Source of the DNA: Muribaculaceae bacterium
GTDB lineage: Bacteria > Bacteroidota > Bacteroidia > Bacteroidales > Muribaculaceae
NCBI GenBank assembly: GCA_009775125.1
Contig: VSPD01000017.1
Span: forward strand, 1-49,936
DNA length: 49,936 bases
Direction: 5' to 3'
Shown: in pieces, positions 24,746-33,115 of the stretch
Layout: each line of letters opens with the position of its first letter
Numbering within the stretch: the stretch's first letter is position 1
The notes under the pieces: generated by a model
The model's input: the letters and a program-made list of their open reading frames with translations, nothing else
The model's database searches: none
Told to the model about the DNA's origin: nothing
Translations under genes and position numbers: made by a program

Positions 24746-25351
24746 TTATTTAGAATAGAGCTCGACGATGAGTTGCTCTTTGATGTTTTCGGGGATGTCT
24801 TCGCGGGCAGGCACGTGAAGGAATTTACCTGCTTTCTGAGTTTCGTCCCATTCGATCCAGGGGTACTTAGAGTGGTTGAATCCGGCGAGAGCGTCGGCGA
24901 TAACTTCGAGAGATTTCGAGCGTTCACGAACACCGACGATGTCGCCGGGGACGACTTGGTAGGATGCGATGTTTACGACCTGGCCGTTGACGGTGATGTG
25001 ACGGTGGAGTACGAGCTGGCGTGCTGCGGCGCGTGTGGGAGCGATGCCGAGACGGTAAACTACGTTGTCGAGGCGTGATTCGAGGAGCTGGAGGAGGATT
25101 TCACCGGTGATACCTTTGAGTGAGGATGCTTTGGCGAAGAGGTTGGAGAATTGACGCTCGAGCACACCGTAGGTGTATTTTGCTTTTTGCTTTTCACGGA
25201 GCTGGATGCCGTATTCAGATGTTTTGCGGCGTTTGTTTGCTCCGTGCTGGCCCGGGGGGAAGTTGCGTTTTTGGAGAACTTTATCGGGGCCGAATATTGG
25301 TTCGCCGAAGCGGCGGGCGATTTTGGTCTTGGGACCTGTATATCTTGCCAT
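24746..25351 (-). CDS. rpsD: 30S ribosomal protein S4
   Basis: 201 residues from the ATG at 25351 (MARYTGPKTKIARRFGEP); the longer open frame upstream is non-coding. The S4 RNA-binding domain is visible (RLDNVVYRLGIAPTRAAARQ, then VNGQVVNIASYQVVPGD). S4 starts 30S assembly and in enterobacteria represses its own operon. Here the gap before it is 230 bases, far wider than others in the operon, and holds a hairpin that could serve such control. It has no Zn-binding cysteines. Confidence 0.98.
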   Translation of the reverse strand: MARYTGPKTKIARRFGEPIFGPDKVLQKRNFPPGQHGANKRRKTSEYGIQLREKQKAKYTYGVLERQFSNLFAKASSLKGITGEILLQLLESRLDNVVYRLGIAPTRAAARQLVLHRHITVNGQVVNIASYQVVPGDIVGVRERSKSLEVIADALAGFNHSKYPWIEWDETQKAGKFLHVPAREDIPENIKEQLIVELYSK

Positions 25352-25581
25352 TTTTAATAGTCGGATTATCTTTGCGAGTCGTGCCGGGTTTGGTTGTGCA
25401 GGGTTTATGTTGGCTTTTAGTGCAGCCGCGACCATGAGAGGTGGAAGTAAGCGATGGTCTATTTCACATTAGCCAATTATAGACCGCTAAACCGGGGTGG
25501 ACTTTGATGCAAAGGGGTTGATATGGATTTTTTACTAAAAGAGTTATGATTTGGAGTTGGTTCCCTTCACGGGTATCGGGA
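25352..25581. promoter_or_regulatory. Unusually wide rpsK-rpsD spacer with hairpin and antisense promoter-like site
   Basis: A 7-bp stem GGTCTAT (25456-25462) / ATAGACC (25479-25485) lies in the leader of rpsD. On the plus strand TTG (25345-25347), 19 bases, TATCTTTG (25367-25374) is a perfect promoter match pointing against the operon. Both may be regulatory, or the promoter match may be chance. Confidence 0.35.
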
Positions 25582-25971
25582 TTAGACGCGACGGCGCTTG
25601 GGAGGACGGCATCCGTTGTGGGGCAGCGGAGTAACGTCGATGATTTCGATTACTTCGATACCTGCTCCGTGTACTGTGCGGATAGCTGACTCGCGGCCGT
25701 TGCCGGGACCTTTTACATATGCCTTAACTTTGCGCAGGCCGAGGTCGAAGGCGATCTTCGCGCAGTCTTGCGCTGCCATCTGGGCGGCGTAGGGGGTATT
25801 TTTCTTGGAGCCGCGGAAGCCCATTTTACCTGCTGATGACCAGGAGATGACTTGGCCTTCGGCGTTTGCGAGGCATACGATGATGTTGTTGAAAGATGAG
25901 TGGACGTGGAGCTGGCCTTCGGCTGAAACTTTGACGTTTCTCTTCTTTGCTGCGACTGTCTTTTTTGCCAT
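25582..25971 (-). CDS. rpsK: 30S ribosomal protein S11
   Basis: 129 residues. VHSSFNNIIVCLANAEGQVI near 22-41, WSSAGKMGFRGSKKNTPYAA and a C-terminal DVTPLPHNGCRPPKRRRV are diagnostic. S11 forms part of the platform of the small subunit near the mRNA exit. It starts 8 bases after rpsM. Confidence 0.98.
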   Translation of the reverse strand: MAKKTVAAKKRNVKVSAEGQLHVHSSFNNIIVCLANAEGQVISWSSAGKMGFRGSKKNTPYAAQMAAQDCAKIAFDLGLRKVKAYVKGPGNGRESAIRTVHGAGIEVIEIIDVTPLPHNGCRPPKRRRV

Positions 25972-25979
25972 ATCTTATA

Positions 25980-26360
25980 TTATTTTGTAGCTTTTTTCTT
26001 GTTAGCAACGGTTTTCTTGCGGCCTTTGCGTGTGCGGGCGTTGTTTTTGGTGGATTGACCGCGAACGGGGAGACCGATACGGTGACGGATTCCGCGGTAG
26101 CAGCCGATATCCATCAGGCGCTTGATGTTGAGTTGGATTTCGGAGCGGAGGTCGCCTTCGACTTTGTAGTCGTTGGAGATTACTTCGCGCACTGCTGCTG
26201 CCTGAGCGTCGGACCAGTCTTTAACTTTGATGTTTACGTCCACGCCGGCTTTTTCGAGGATTGTCTTGGCTGCCGAACGGCCGATGCCGAAGATGTATGT
26301 CAAGGCAATTTCACCTCTTTTGTTCTGGGGGAGGTCAACTCCCACGATTCTTACTGCCAT
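25980..26360 (-). CDS. rpsM: 30S ribosomal protein S13
   Basis: 126 residues beginning MAVRIVGVDLPQNKRGEIAL, with the helix-two-turn-helix core (YIFGIGRSAAKTIL) and RGIRHRIGLPVRGQSTKNNA near the end, followed by a basic tail. It contacts the 16S head and P-site tRNA. Position after rpmJ is standard. Confidence 0.98.
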   Translation of the reverse strand: MAVRIVGVDLPQNKRGEIALTYIFGIGRSAAKTILEKAGVDVNIKVKDWSDAQAAAVREVISNDYKVEGDLRSEIQLNIKRLMDIGCYRGIRHRIGLPVRGQSTKNNARTRKGRKKTVANKKKATK

Positions 26361-26402
26361 AATGTTATTGTTGTTTTTTTGGCTTCAATAATAACTTTTA
26401 TG

Positions 26403-26519
26403 TTATCCTTGACGTTGTTTGTACTTTGGATTTTTTTTGTTGATTACGTAGAGACGACCCTTGCGACGAACGATTTTGGAGTCGGGGGTGCGTTTTTTAA
26501 CGGATGCTCTTACTTTCAT
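26403..26519 (-). CDS. rpmJ: 50S ribosomal protein L36, zinc-free form
   Basis: A 38-residue gene: MKVRASVKKRTPDSKIVRRK, then GRLYVINKKNPKYKQRQG. The normal L36 zinc ribbon uses three Cys and one His; here all are replaced (TPDS in place of CxxC, NPKYKQ in place of the later Cys/His region), so it is a zinc-independent variant. It sits between infA and rpsM as expected. Confidence 0.95.
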   Translation of the reverse strand: MKVRASVKKRTPDSKIVRRKGRLYVINKKNPKYKQRQG

Positions 26520-26543
26520 TTTCTTTTAGTATTTTGTCTTGTT

Positions 26544-26762
26544 TTATTTGTAACGGAAAGCAATGCGGCCTTTTGTGAGGTCGTAGGGCGACATTTCGAC
26601 GCGCACTTTGTCGCCGGGAAGGATTTTAATGTAGTGCATGCGCATTTTCCCGGAGATGTGTGCTGTGATTTCGTGTCCGTTTTCGAGTTCGACACGGAAC
26701 ATTGCGTTTGAGAGCGCCTCGACGATCGTGCCGTCTTGTTCTATTGCTGTTTGTTTTGCCAT
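26544..26762 (-). CDS. infA: Translation initiation factor IF-1
   Basis: 72 residues from ATG 26762 (MAKQTAIEQDGTIVEALSNA), one OB-fold with the hallmark AHISGKMRMHYIKILPGD and VRVEMSPYDLTKGRIAFRYK. The frame continues upstream through map in another frame, but the ATG gives exactly the canonical protein. It binds the ribosomal A site during initiation. Confidence 0.98.
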   Translation of the reverse strand: MAKQTAIEQDGTIVEALSNAMFRVELENGHEITAHISGKMRMHYIKILPGDKVRVEMSPYDLTKGRIAFRYK

Positions 26763-26779
26763 AATGAGTTTTTTGAGGA

Positions 26780-27574
26780 TTAGATGTATCTTTCTTTGAG
26801 TGCTTCCTTTACGGGCTCGAATGATGTGAGGACATGGGTGCGGTCGCCGACGAGGGCTATTGTGTGCTCGAAGTGGGCTGATGGCTGGCGGTCGCGTGTG
26901 CGTGCTTCCCAGCCGTTGGGCTCGATTATTATTTCTCGCCTTCCCATGTTCACCATCGGTTCTATGCAGATGACCATTCCGTTTTTCAACAGGGGGCCTT
27001 TGCCTGCCTTTCCGTAGTTGGGCACTTCCGGTTCTTCGTGCATGTCGCGGCCTATGCCGTGTCCGCAGAATTCGCGCACGAGGGTGTAGCCTCTTGCTTC
27101 GCAGTAGCGTTGGACGGCGTTTGAGATGTCGCCGATCCGTGCGCCGACCCTGCATTGTTTGATTCCTTCGTCGAGTGATTCTTTGGCTGTGAGCAGCAGC
27201 TGCTTTTTCTGGTCGGTGATTTCGCCGACGGGGAATGTGTAGCACATGTCGGCCATGAAGCCGTCTTTTTTTACTACTGTGTCTATGCCTATGATGTCGC
27301 CTTCGCGGAGGGTGTATGTGGAGGGGAAACCGTGTACGATGGTTTCGTTCACTTCGATGCAGAGTGTGCCGGGAAATCCTTCGAAGCCGAGGCACGCGGG
27401 GGTGCCACCGTTGTCGATGATGTATTCCCGGGCGATGGTGTCGAGCCGGCGTGTGGTGATGCCGGGCTTGATCCACCGTGCCACCTCACCGAGCGTGTCG
27501 CTGATGAGGTTGGCTGCGGGAATCATTTGCTGGATTTGCTCCGGAGTCTTGAGATATATCTGGTTTTTGCTCAA
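26780..27574 (-). CDS. map: Type I methionine aminopeptidase
   Basis: 264 residues removing initiator methionine from nascent proteins. The five metal ligands of the pita-bread fold are in recognisable context: VNETIVHGFPS and GDIIGIDTVVKKDGFMADMCYTF with both Asp ligands, EFCGHGIGRDMHEEPEVPNYG with the His, and ICIEPMVNMG plus HFEHTIAL with the Glu ligands. No in-frame ATG precedes the family core; the start appears to be TTG at 27574 (MSKNQIYLKTPEQ), 22 bases after secY. Its place between secY and infA is standard. Confidence 0.95.
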   Translation of the reverse strand: MSKNQIYLKTPEQIQQMIPAANLISDTLGEVARWIKPGITTRRLDTIAREYIIDNGGTPACLGFEGFPGTLCIEVNETIVHGFPSTYTLREGDIIGIDTVVKKDGFMADMCYTFPVGEITDQKKQLLLTAKESLDEGIKQCRVGARIGDISNAVQRYCEARGYTLVREFCGHGIGRDMHEEPEVPNYGKAGKGPLLKNGMVICIEPMVNMGRREIIIEPNGWEARTRDRQPSAHFEHTIALVGDRTHVLTSFEPVKEALKERYI

Positions 27575-27596
27575 AATGGATGCTTGGGTCGATTTG

Positions 27597-28946
27597 TTAG
27601 TAAGCCTGTCCTGTGGTGCGTCCTTTGATTTTGCCTTCTTTCATAAGGCCGTCGTAGTGGTGCATCATCAGGTGTGATTCTACCTGCTGGAGTGTGTCAA
27701 GGACAACGCCGACCATAATCAGGAGCGATGTTCCGCCGAAGAATTGGGCGAAGTTCTGGCTGATGCCGAAGAAGCGGGCAAATGCCGGAAGGATTGCTAC
27801 AATTCCGAGGAAGAGTGAACCGGGGAGGGTGATACGCGACATGATTGTGTCGAGGTATTCGGCTGTTTTCTTGCCGGGTTTCACGCCGGGTATGAAGCCG
27901 TTGTTGCGCTTGAGGTCTTCTGCCATCTGGGTGGGGCGCACTGTGATTGCTGTGTAGAAGTAGGTGAACGCCACAATCATGAGGAAGAAGATAAGGTTGT
28001 ACCAGAATCCGTTGATGTCGGTGAGGGCGTGGAAGAATCCGCTTGTGCCTTCTTGCGATCCGAAACCTGCGAGGGTGATGGGGATGAACATGATGGCCTG
28101 GGCGAAGATGATGGGCATTACGCCGGCAGCGTTGACTTTCAAGGGGATGTACTGGCGCGCGCCTCCGTACTGACGGTTGCCGACGATACGCTTGGCGTAT
28201 TGCACGGGAACTTTGCGGGTGCCCTGCACGAGGAGGACTGCGCCGACGGTGACTGCGAACAGGAGGATTATCTCGATGATGAACATCACGAGGCCGCCTT
28301 GGCCGCCGGTGGATCCGGGCAGACGGGATGTGAGTTCGAAGAAGAGCGCTCCCGGGAGGCGGGCGATGATACCTACAAGGATGATGAATGAGATACCGTT
28401 GCCGATGCCGCGGTCGGTGATGCGCTCACCGAGCCACATGATGAACATTGAGCCTGCGGCGAGGATTATCGTGAGGTAGGCGAGTGTCCACGCGCCGAAG
28501 GATGCGGCTGTGCCTGCCTGGTTTACCTGATACTGGAGGTTGAGCAGATAGGCGGGTGCCTGGAGGCAGAGGATGACTACTGTGAGGTAGCGGGTGTACT
28601 GGTTGAGTTTCTGACGGCCGGATTCGCCTTCGCGCTGCATTTTCTGGAATGAGGGAAGGACCATGCCAAGGAGCTGTATCACGATTGATGCCGTGATATA
28701 AGGCATGATACCGAGGGCGAATATGGATGCCTGCGAGAAGGCGCCGCCGGAGAACATATCGAGGAGCTGCATCATGCCTGTCTTGTTTGTGAAGTTGGAC
28801 AGGGCGTCGATTGCCACGGGTGAGATTCCGGGCAACACGATGTAACACCCCAGCCGGTAGATGAGTACCAGCAGGAGTGTTATCAACAGACGTTGACGCA
28901 GTTCTTGGATTGTCCAAATATTTTTTAATGTTTGGATGAATCTCAT
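27597..28946 (-). CDS. secY: Preprotein translocase subunit SecY
   Basis: 449 residues with ten hydrophobic segments; the family signatures are the first transmembrane helix LLITLLLVLIYRLGCYIVLPG, the plug region, ERITDRGIGNGISFIILVGI near residue 175, and the cytoplasmic loop KRIVGNRQYGGARQYIPLKV. It forms the channel for export of unfolded proteins with SecE and SecG. It lies just after rplO (three bases between). Confidence 0.99.
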   Translation of the reverse strand: MRFIQTLKNIWTIQELRQRLLITLLLVLIYRLGCYIVLPGISPVAIDALSNFTNKTGMMQLLDMFSGGAFSQASIFALGIMPYITASIVIQLLGMVLPSFQKMQREGESGRQKLNQYTRYLTVVILCLQAPAYLLNLQYQVNQAGTAASFGAWTLAYLTIILAAGSMFIMWLGERITDRGIGNGISFIILVGIIARLPGALFFELTSRLPGSTGGQGGLVMFIIEIILLFAVTVGAVLLVQGTRKVPVQYAKRIVGNRQYGGARQYIPLKVNAAGVMPIIFAQAIMFIPITLAGFGSQEGTSGFFHALTDINGFWYNLIFFLMIVAFTYFYTAITVRPTQMAEDLKRNNGFIPGVKPGKKTAEYLDTIMSRITLPGSLFLGIVAILPAFARFFGISQNFAQFFGGTSLLIMVGVVLDTLQQVESHLMMHHYDGLMKEGKIKGRTTGQAY

Positions 28947-28949
28947 TTG

Positions 28950-29399
28950 TTACTGTATTTTAGTGGTTTTGCCACCAGCTTTTTCGATAGCCTCGACAGC
29001 TGCCTTGGAGAAAGCGTGTGCTTCTACTTCGATGGGAAGTGTAAGCTCGCCTTTTGCAAGGATTTTAACGAGGTGTTTGCGGCTTATGCGGCCGGCGTCG
29101 ATAAGTTCGGCGATACCGATTTTGTTGAGGCCTTTTTCGGAAGCGAGGGCCTGGAGGGTTTCGAGGTTGATGGGACGGTATTCGACACGGTCGAGGGGTT
29201 TGAAGCCGAATTTGGGAAGACGGCGCTGGAGGGGCATCTGGCCACCTTCGAAACCGATCTTGCGCTTGTATCCGGAACGGGATTTTGCGCCTTTGTGACC
29301 ACGTGTCGATGTGCCGCCTTTGCCGGAGCCGGGACCACGGCCGATGCGGGTTTTGGTATGTACGGACCCTGCTGCGGGTTTGAGGTTGCTAAGTTCCAT
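28950..29399 (-). CDS. rplO: 50S ribosomal protein L15
   Basis: 149 residues starting MELSNLKPAAGSVHTKTRIG with the Gly-rich segment GRGPGSGKGGTSTRGHKGAK and GFEGGQMPLQRRLPKFGF, all characteristic of L15. It stabilises the large subunit by threading through 23S RNA. Followed by secY three bases later. Confidence 0.98.
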   Translation of the reverse strand: MELSNLKPAAGSVHTKTRIGRGPGSGKGGTSTRGHKGAKSRSGYKRKIGFEGGQMPLQRRLPKFGFKPLDRVEYRPINLETLQALASEKGLNKIGIAELIDAGRISRKHLVKILAKGELTLPIEVEAHAFSKAAVEAIEKAGGKTTKIQ

Positions 29400-29413
29400 T
29401 GTAGTGGGTTGGT

Positions 29414-29593
29414 TTAAGCGTTAGTTACTTCCACGAGGTGGTGTACTCTTTGGATCATGCCACGCACGGAGGGGGTGTCTTCCTTAACCACTGTGTGGTT
29501 CATTTTGTGGAGGCCGAGCGCATCAAGGGTGCGTTTTTCCACTGCGGGGCAGTTGATGCGGCTTTTTATTTGTTTGATTTTGATTTGTGCCAT
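29414..29593 (-). CDS. rpmD: 50S ribosomal protein L30
   Basis: A 59-residue gene between rpsE and rplO: MAQIKIKQIKSRINCPAVEK then RTLDALGLHKMNHTVVKEDT and a C-terminal RGMIQRVHHLVEVTNA. This is the standard short bacterial L30 with the LGLxKxNxxV pattern. Confidence 0.96.
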   Translation of the reverse strand: MAQIKIKQIKSRINCPAVEKRTLDALGLHKMNHTVVKEDTPSVRGMIQRVHHLVEVTNA

Positions 29594-29607
29594 TGCGTTG
29601 GTGTGGA

Positions 29608-30126
29608 TTAGCCTTTGAAGACTTGTTCGACGGATATGCCACGGTTGCCGGCGATTTGGGCCGGTGAGCGCATTTCGCAGAGGGCTTCGATTGTGGCTTT
29701 AACGAGGTTGTGGGGGTTTGACGAGCCTTTGGATTTGGCGAGCACGTCGGTGATGCCCACTGATTCGAGGACTGCGCGCATAGCGCCGCCGGCTTTCACA
29801 CCGGTACCGTGGGATGCGGGTTTGAGGATTACGCGCGAGCCGCCGAATTTGGCTTCTTGTTCGTGGGGGATTGTACCGCGGTGAACGGGGATTTGCACGA
29901 GGTTTTTCTTTGCGGCTTCAACGCCTTTGGCGATAGCGGCCTGTACTTCGTTGGCTTTGCCGAGTCCGTAGCCGATGATGCCGTTTTCGTTTCCGACCAC
30001 GACGATGGCAGCGAAGGTGAAGGTGCGTCCACCCTTAGTTACTTTTGTAACGCGGTTGATGGCGACAAGGCGATCTTTGAGCTCGATGTCGGTAGTAGTT
30101 TTTACTCTGTTGTTTCTTCTTGCCAT
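29608..30126 (-). CDS. rpsE: 30S ribosomal protein S5
   Basis: 172 residues. The double-stranded RNA-binding-like N-terminal domain (KDRLVAINRVTKVTKGGRTF and AIVVVGNENGIIGYGLGKA) and the C-terminal domain with PASHGTGVKAGGAMRAVLE and SKGSSNPHNLVKATIEAL are complete. It works in decoding accuracy at the mRNA entry. rpmD follows 14 bases later. Confidence 0.98.
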   Translation of the reverse strand: MARRNNRVKTTTDIELKDRLVAINRVTKVTKGGRTFTFAAIVVVGNENGIIGYGLGKANEVQAAIAKGVEAAKKNLVQIPVHRGTIPHEQEAKFGGSRVILKPASHGTGVKAGGAMRAVLESVGITDVLAKSKGSSNPHNLVKATIEALCEMRSPAQIAGNRGISVEQVFKG

Positions 30127-30132
30127 AGTGGG

Positions 30133-30474
30133 TTAGAATTTAAGTCCGCCTTCGCGGGCGGCGTCTGCCAATGATTTAACTCGTCCGTGGAAGAGGTAGC
30201 CGTTGCGGTCGAAGACAACTTCGGTGATACCGGCCTCGAGGGCTTTCTGGGCGATTTGCTTGCCGACTGCGGCGGCGATTTCTATTTTTGTGCCTTCGGT
30301 GATGTTTTTTGAAGATGCGGAGGCGAGTGTAGCTCCTTTGAGGTCGTCAACAAGCTGGACGTAGATCTGTTTGTTGGAGCGGAAGACTGTCATACGGGGA
30401 CGTTGGGCTGTGCCGGAGATGCGTCCGCGGATGCGTGCTTTTATTTTGTTTCTGCGATCTATCTTTGAGGTCAT
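30133..30474 (-). CDS. rplR: 50S ribosomal protein L18
   Basis: 113 residues, MTSKIDRRNKIKARIRGRIS then RPRMTVFRSNKQIYVQLVDD, ending VFDRNGYLFHGRVKSLADAA with REGGLKF. It carries 5S rRNA to the large subunit with L5. Six bases separate it from rpsE. Confidence 0.98.
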   Translation of the reverse strand: MTSKIDRRNKIKARIRGRISGTAQRPRMTVFRSNKQIYVQLVDDLKGATLASASSKNITEGTKIEIAAAVGKQIAQKALEAGITEVVFDRNGYLFHGRVKSLADAAREGGLKF

Positions 30475-30485
30475 GGGTCGTTGTT

Positions 30486-31040
30486 TTATTTAGCGGATGC
30501 TGATTTGCCGGATTTGCGGCGGATTTGTTCACCGACGAATTTGATACCTTTGCCTTTGTAGGGTTCGGGTTTGCGGAGCGAGCGGATCTTGGCGCAAACT
30601 TGGCCGAGGAGCTGCTTGTCGGCAGATTCGAGGATGATGAGGGGGTTCTTGTTGCGTTCGGTCTTGGCTTCGACTTTGATTTCGTGGGGAAGCTGGATGA
30701 AGATTGCGTGAGAGAATCCGAGGGCGAGTTCGAGGACTTGTCCGGATGCTGTGGCACGGTATCCGACGCCGACGAGCTCCATCTCTTTCTTGTATCCTTC
30801 GCTAACGCCAACGACCATGTTGTGGATAAGGGCGCGGTAGAGACCGTGCTGTGCGCGGTGCTCGATATCGTCGGAGGGACGTGTTATGATGATGTGTCCG
30901 TCTTCGACTTTTACGTCGAGATCGGGGTTGAATGTCTGTTTGAGTTCGCCTTTGGGGCCTTTTACTGTGATGGTGTTGTCCTGGATTTTGACGTCAACAC
31001 CTTTGGGCAGTTGGATTGGTGCTTTACCTATACGTGACAT
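30486..31040 (-). CDS. rplF: 50S ribosomal protein L6
   Basis: 184 residues beginning MSRIGKAPIQLPKGVDVKI, two repeated alpha/beta domains, and the C-terminal signature RKPEPYKGKGIKFVGEQIRR. It lies near the factor-binding region of the large subunit. Confidence 0.98.
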   Translation of the reverse strand: MSRIGKAPIQLPKGVDVKIQDNTITVKGPKGELKQTFNPDLDVKVEDGHIIITRPSDDIEHRAQHGLYRALIHNMVVGVSEGYKKEMELVGVGYRATASGQVLELALGFSHAIFIQLPHEIKVEAKTERNKNPLIILESADKQLLGQVCAKIRSLRKPEPYKGKGIKFVGEQIRRKSGKSASAK

Positions 31041-31061
31041 AGTTTCGTGGTGTTGAGTTGA

Positions 31062-31460
31062 TTAATAGACGTAGCACAGTACTTCGCCGCCGACTTTGAG
31101 TTCTGCGGCTTTTTTATTGGTCATCACACCTTTTGATGTGGAGAGGATGGCGATGCCGAGTCCGTTAAGGACGCGGGGCATGTCTTTGTATCCGGTGTAT
31201 TGACGGAGACCGGGACGGGAAACGCGCTTGAGGCCTTTGATGGCGTTGACGCGGTCGCGGGGGTCGTATTTGAGGGCGATTTTGATTACACCAGCGGGTG
31301 TCTCGCCTTCAATGAATTTGTAGTTGAGGATGTAGCCTTGCTCGAAGAGAATTTTTGTGATCTCTTTTTTGAGGTTGGAGGCGGGCACTTCAACCACGCG
31401 GTGGTTGGCTTTGACTGCGTTCCTCAATCTTGTCAGATAGTCTGCTATGGGATCTGTCAT
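31062..31460 (-). CDS. rpsH: 30S ribosomal protein S8
   Basis: 132 residues: MTDPIADYLTRLRNAVKANH at the start and the signature GLGIAILSTSKGVMTNKKAA near the end. S8 binds 16S helix 21 and in E. coli represses the spc operon at the rplE start. No copy of that binding hairpin was identified here. Confidence 0.98.
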   Translation of the reverse strand: MTDPIADYLTRLRNAVKANHRVVEVPASNLKKEITKILFEQGYILNYKFIEGETPAGVIKIALKYDPRDRVNAIKGLKRVSRPGLRQYTGYKDMPRVLNGLGIAILSTSKGVMTNKKAAELKVGGEVLCYVY

Positions 31461-31542
31461 TGTTGTTTTTTGTTAAATTGATTGGGTTTTCCCAACAATA
31501 TTTAATGCTGTGGGGACGGCAAGCTGATTGTTGGATTTTTGA

Positions 31543-31848
31543 TTACCAGCTTGCCTTTTTTACGCCGGGGATGAGGCCGGCGGAAGCCATTTCGCGGAAC
31601 TGGATACGTGAGATTCCGAACTGGCGCATGTAGCCTTTGGGACGACCGGTGATTGAGCAACGGTTGTGAAGACGTACGGTTGATGCGTTCTTGGGCATGC
31701 GCTGGAGCTGCTGCTGGATTTCGTAGGAGCTTTCGCCGTTGATGTTGGCCTGGCGAGCGGCTTCTTTGAGTTCTGCTTTGCGTTTGGCGTATTTTTCCAC
31801 GAGGCGAGCGCGTTTTACCTCGCGGGCTTTCATTGATTCTTTTGCCAT
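31543..31848 (-). CDS. rpsN: 30S ribosomal protein S14, zinc-free type
   Basis: 101 residues from the ATG at 31848 (MAKESMKAREVKRARLVEKY); the upstream extension of the frame is not coding. The end NRCSITGRPKGYMRQFGISR identifies S14. Only one Cys is present, so this is the long zinc-independent form rather than the short four-Cys form. The gap to rpsH is 82 bases. Confidence 0.98.
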   Translation of the reverse strand: MAKESMKAREVKRARLVEKYAKRKAELKEAARQANINGESSYEIQQQLQRMPKNASTVRLHNRCSITGRPKGYMRQFGISRIQFREMASAGLIPGVKKASW

Positions 31849-31855
31849 GCGTTGA

Positions 31856-32404
31856 TTAGTTTGCTTTTTTGAAGGGGAGACCGAATTCACGGAGCAGAGC
31901 GTATCCTTCTTCGTCGGTGTTGGCCGATGTTACGAATGTGATGTTCATGCCCATGAGTTTGTTGATGTTGTCGATGTTGATCTCGGGGAAGATGATCTGC
32001 TCGGTGATGCCGAGGGTGTAGTTTCCACGTCCGTCGAGTTTGCCCTGGATGCCTTTGAAGTCGCGGATACGGGGAAGGGCGACACGGATGAGGCGTTCGA
32101 GGAATTCGTACATGCGTTCGCGGCGGAGTGTGACACGTGCGCCGACGGGCATTTTTTTACGGAGCTTGAAGTTGGAGATATCTTTGCGCGAGAGGGTGGC
32201 AACTGCTTTCTGGCCGGTGATTGCTGTAAGCTCGGCAATGGCGTTGTCGATGATTTTTTTGTCCTGTGTGGCGGCACCGAGACCTTGGTTGATAACGATT
32301 TTTTCAAGGCGGGGCACCTGCATCGGGGTTGTGTAAGAGAATTCTTTTGTCAGGGCGGGGACGATGCGTTCCTGGTAGTCCTGTTTAACTGTCTTGGTGC
32401 TCAT
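31856..32404 (-). CDS. rplE: 50S ribosomal protein L5
   Basis: 182 residues, with PRLEKIVINQGLGAATQDKK, GQKAVATLSRKDISNFKLR and the C-terminal NITFVTSANTDEEGYALLRE. It binds 5S rRNA and contacts P-site tRNA. Its ATG overlaps the rplX stop by one base (TAATG), implying coupled translation. Confidence 0.98.
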   Translation of the reverse strand: MSTKTVKQDYQERIVPALTKEFSYTTPMQVPRLEKIVINQGLGAATQDKKIIDNAIAELTAITGQKAVATLSRKDISNFKLRKKMPVGARVTLRRERMYEFLERLIRVALPRIRDFKGIQGKLDGRGNYTLGITEQIIFPEINIDNINKLMGMNITFVTSANTDEEGYALLREFGLPFKKAN

Positions 32405-32724
32405 TATTTAATCTCTTGTCCTGATTTTTTAGCGTAGCGGATTTTTTTGCCGTTTTCGTCGATGCGGATGCCGATGCGTGTGGGCTTGCCGGATTTGGGG
32501 TCAACGAGTGCGAGCTTGCACAGAGCGATGGGGGCTTCTTTTTTCACGAGACCGCCCTGGGGGTGCTGTGCGGAGGGCTTTGTTGCTTTTGTGACGATGT
32601 TGACGCCTTCGACGATAGCACGTCCTTTTTTACGGTCGACGCTGAGGACACGGCCTGTGCGGCCGCGGTCATCGCCGGAGAGGACGTATACGGTGTCGTC
32701 TTTTTTGATGAATATCTTGCTCAT
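32404..32724 (-). CDS. rplX: 50S ribosomal protein L24
   Basis: 106 residues with a KOW motif (KKDDTVYVLSGDDRGRTGRV) and NIVTKATKPSAQHPQGGLVK. It begins assembly of the large subunit by binding the 5' end of 23S RNA. It overlaps the start of rplE by one base. Confidence 0.98.
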   Translation of the reverse strand: MSKIFIKKDDTVYVLSGDDRGRTGRVLSVDRKKGRAIVEGVNIVTKATKPSAQHPQGGLVKKEAPIALCKLALVDPKSGKPTRIGIRIDENGKKIRYAKKSGQEIK

Positions 32725-32747
32725 TTTGTTTGTTGTCTGTTAGTGTA

Positions 32748-33113
32748 TTAAAGGACTTCGGGTGCGAGTGACACGATTTTCATGTTGGTGGCGCGGAGTT
32801 CGCGGGCTACGGGGCCGAAGATACGTGTACCGCGGAGCTCGCCTGCGTTGTTGAGCAGGACGCAAGCGTTGTCGTCGAAGCGGATATATGAGCCGTCGGG
32901 ACGACGGATTTCTTTTTTAGTGCGAACGACGACGGCTTTGGACACGGTGCCTTTTTTTACGTCTGAGCTTGGGATAACGCTCTTGACGGAGACAACGATG
33001 ATGTCGCCGACGGTGGCATAGCGGCGTCCGGTGCCACCGAGGACGTGGATGCACAGTACTTCCTTAGCGCCGGAGTTGTCGGCAACGTTGAGTCGGGTTT
33101 CTGTCTGGATCAT
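32748..33113 (-). CDS. rplN: 50S ribosomal protein L14
   Basis: 121 residues starting MIQTETRLNVADNSGAKEVL, with GDIIVVSVKSVIPSSDVKKG and FDDNACVLLNNAGELRGTRI, the L14 signature. It lies at the subunit interface. Confidence 0.98.
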   Translation of the reverse strand: MIQTETRLNVADNSGAKEVLCIHVLGGTGRRYATVGDIIVVSVKSVIPSSDVKKGTVSKAVVVRTKKEIRRPDGSYIRFDDNACVLLNNAGELRGTRIFGPVARELRATNMKIVSLAPEVL

Positions 33114-33115
33114 TG

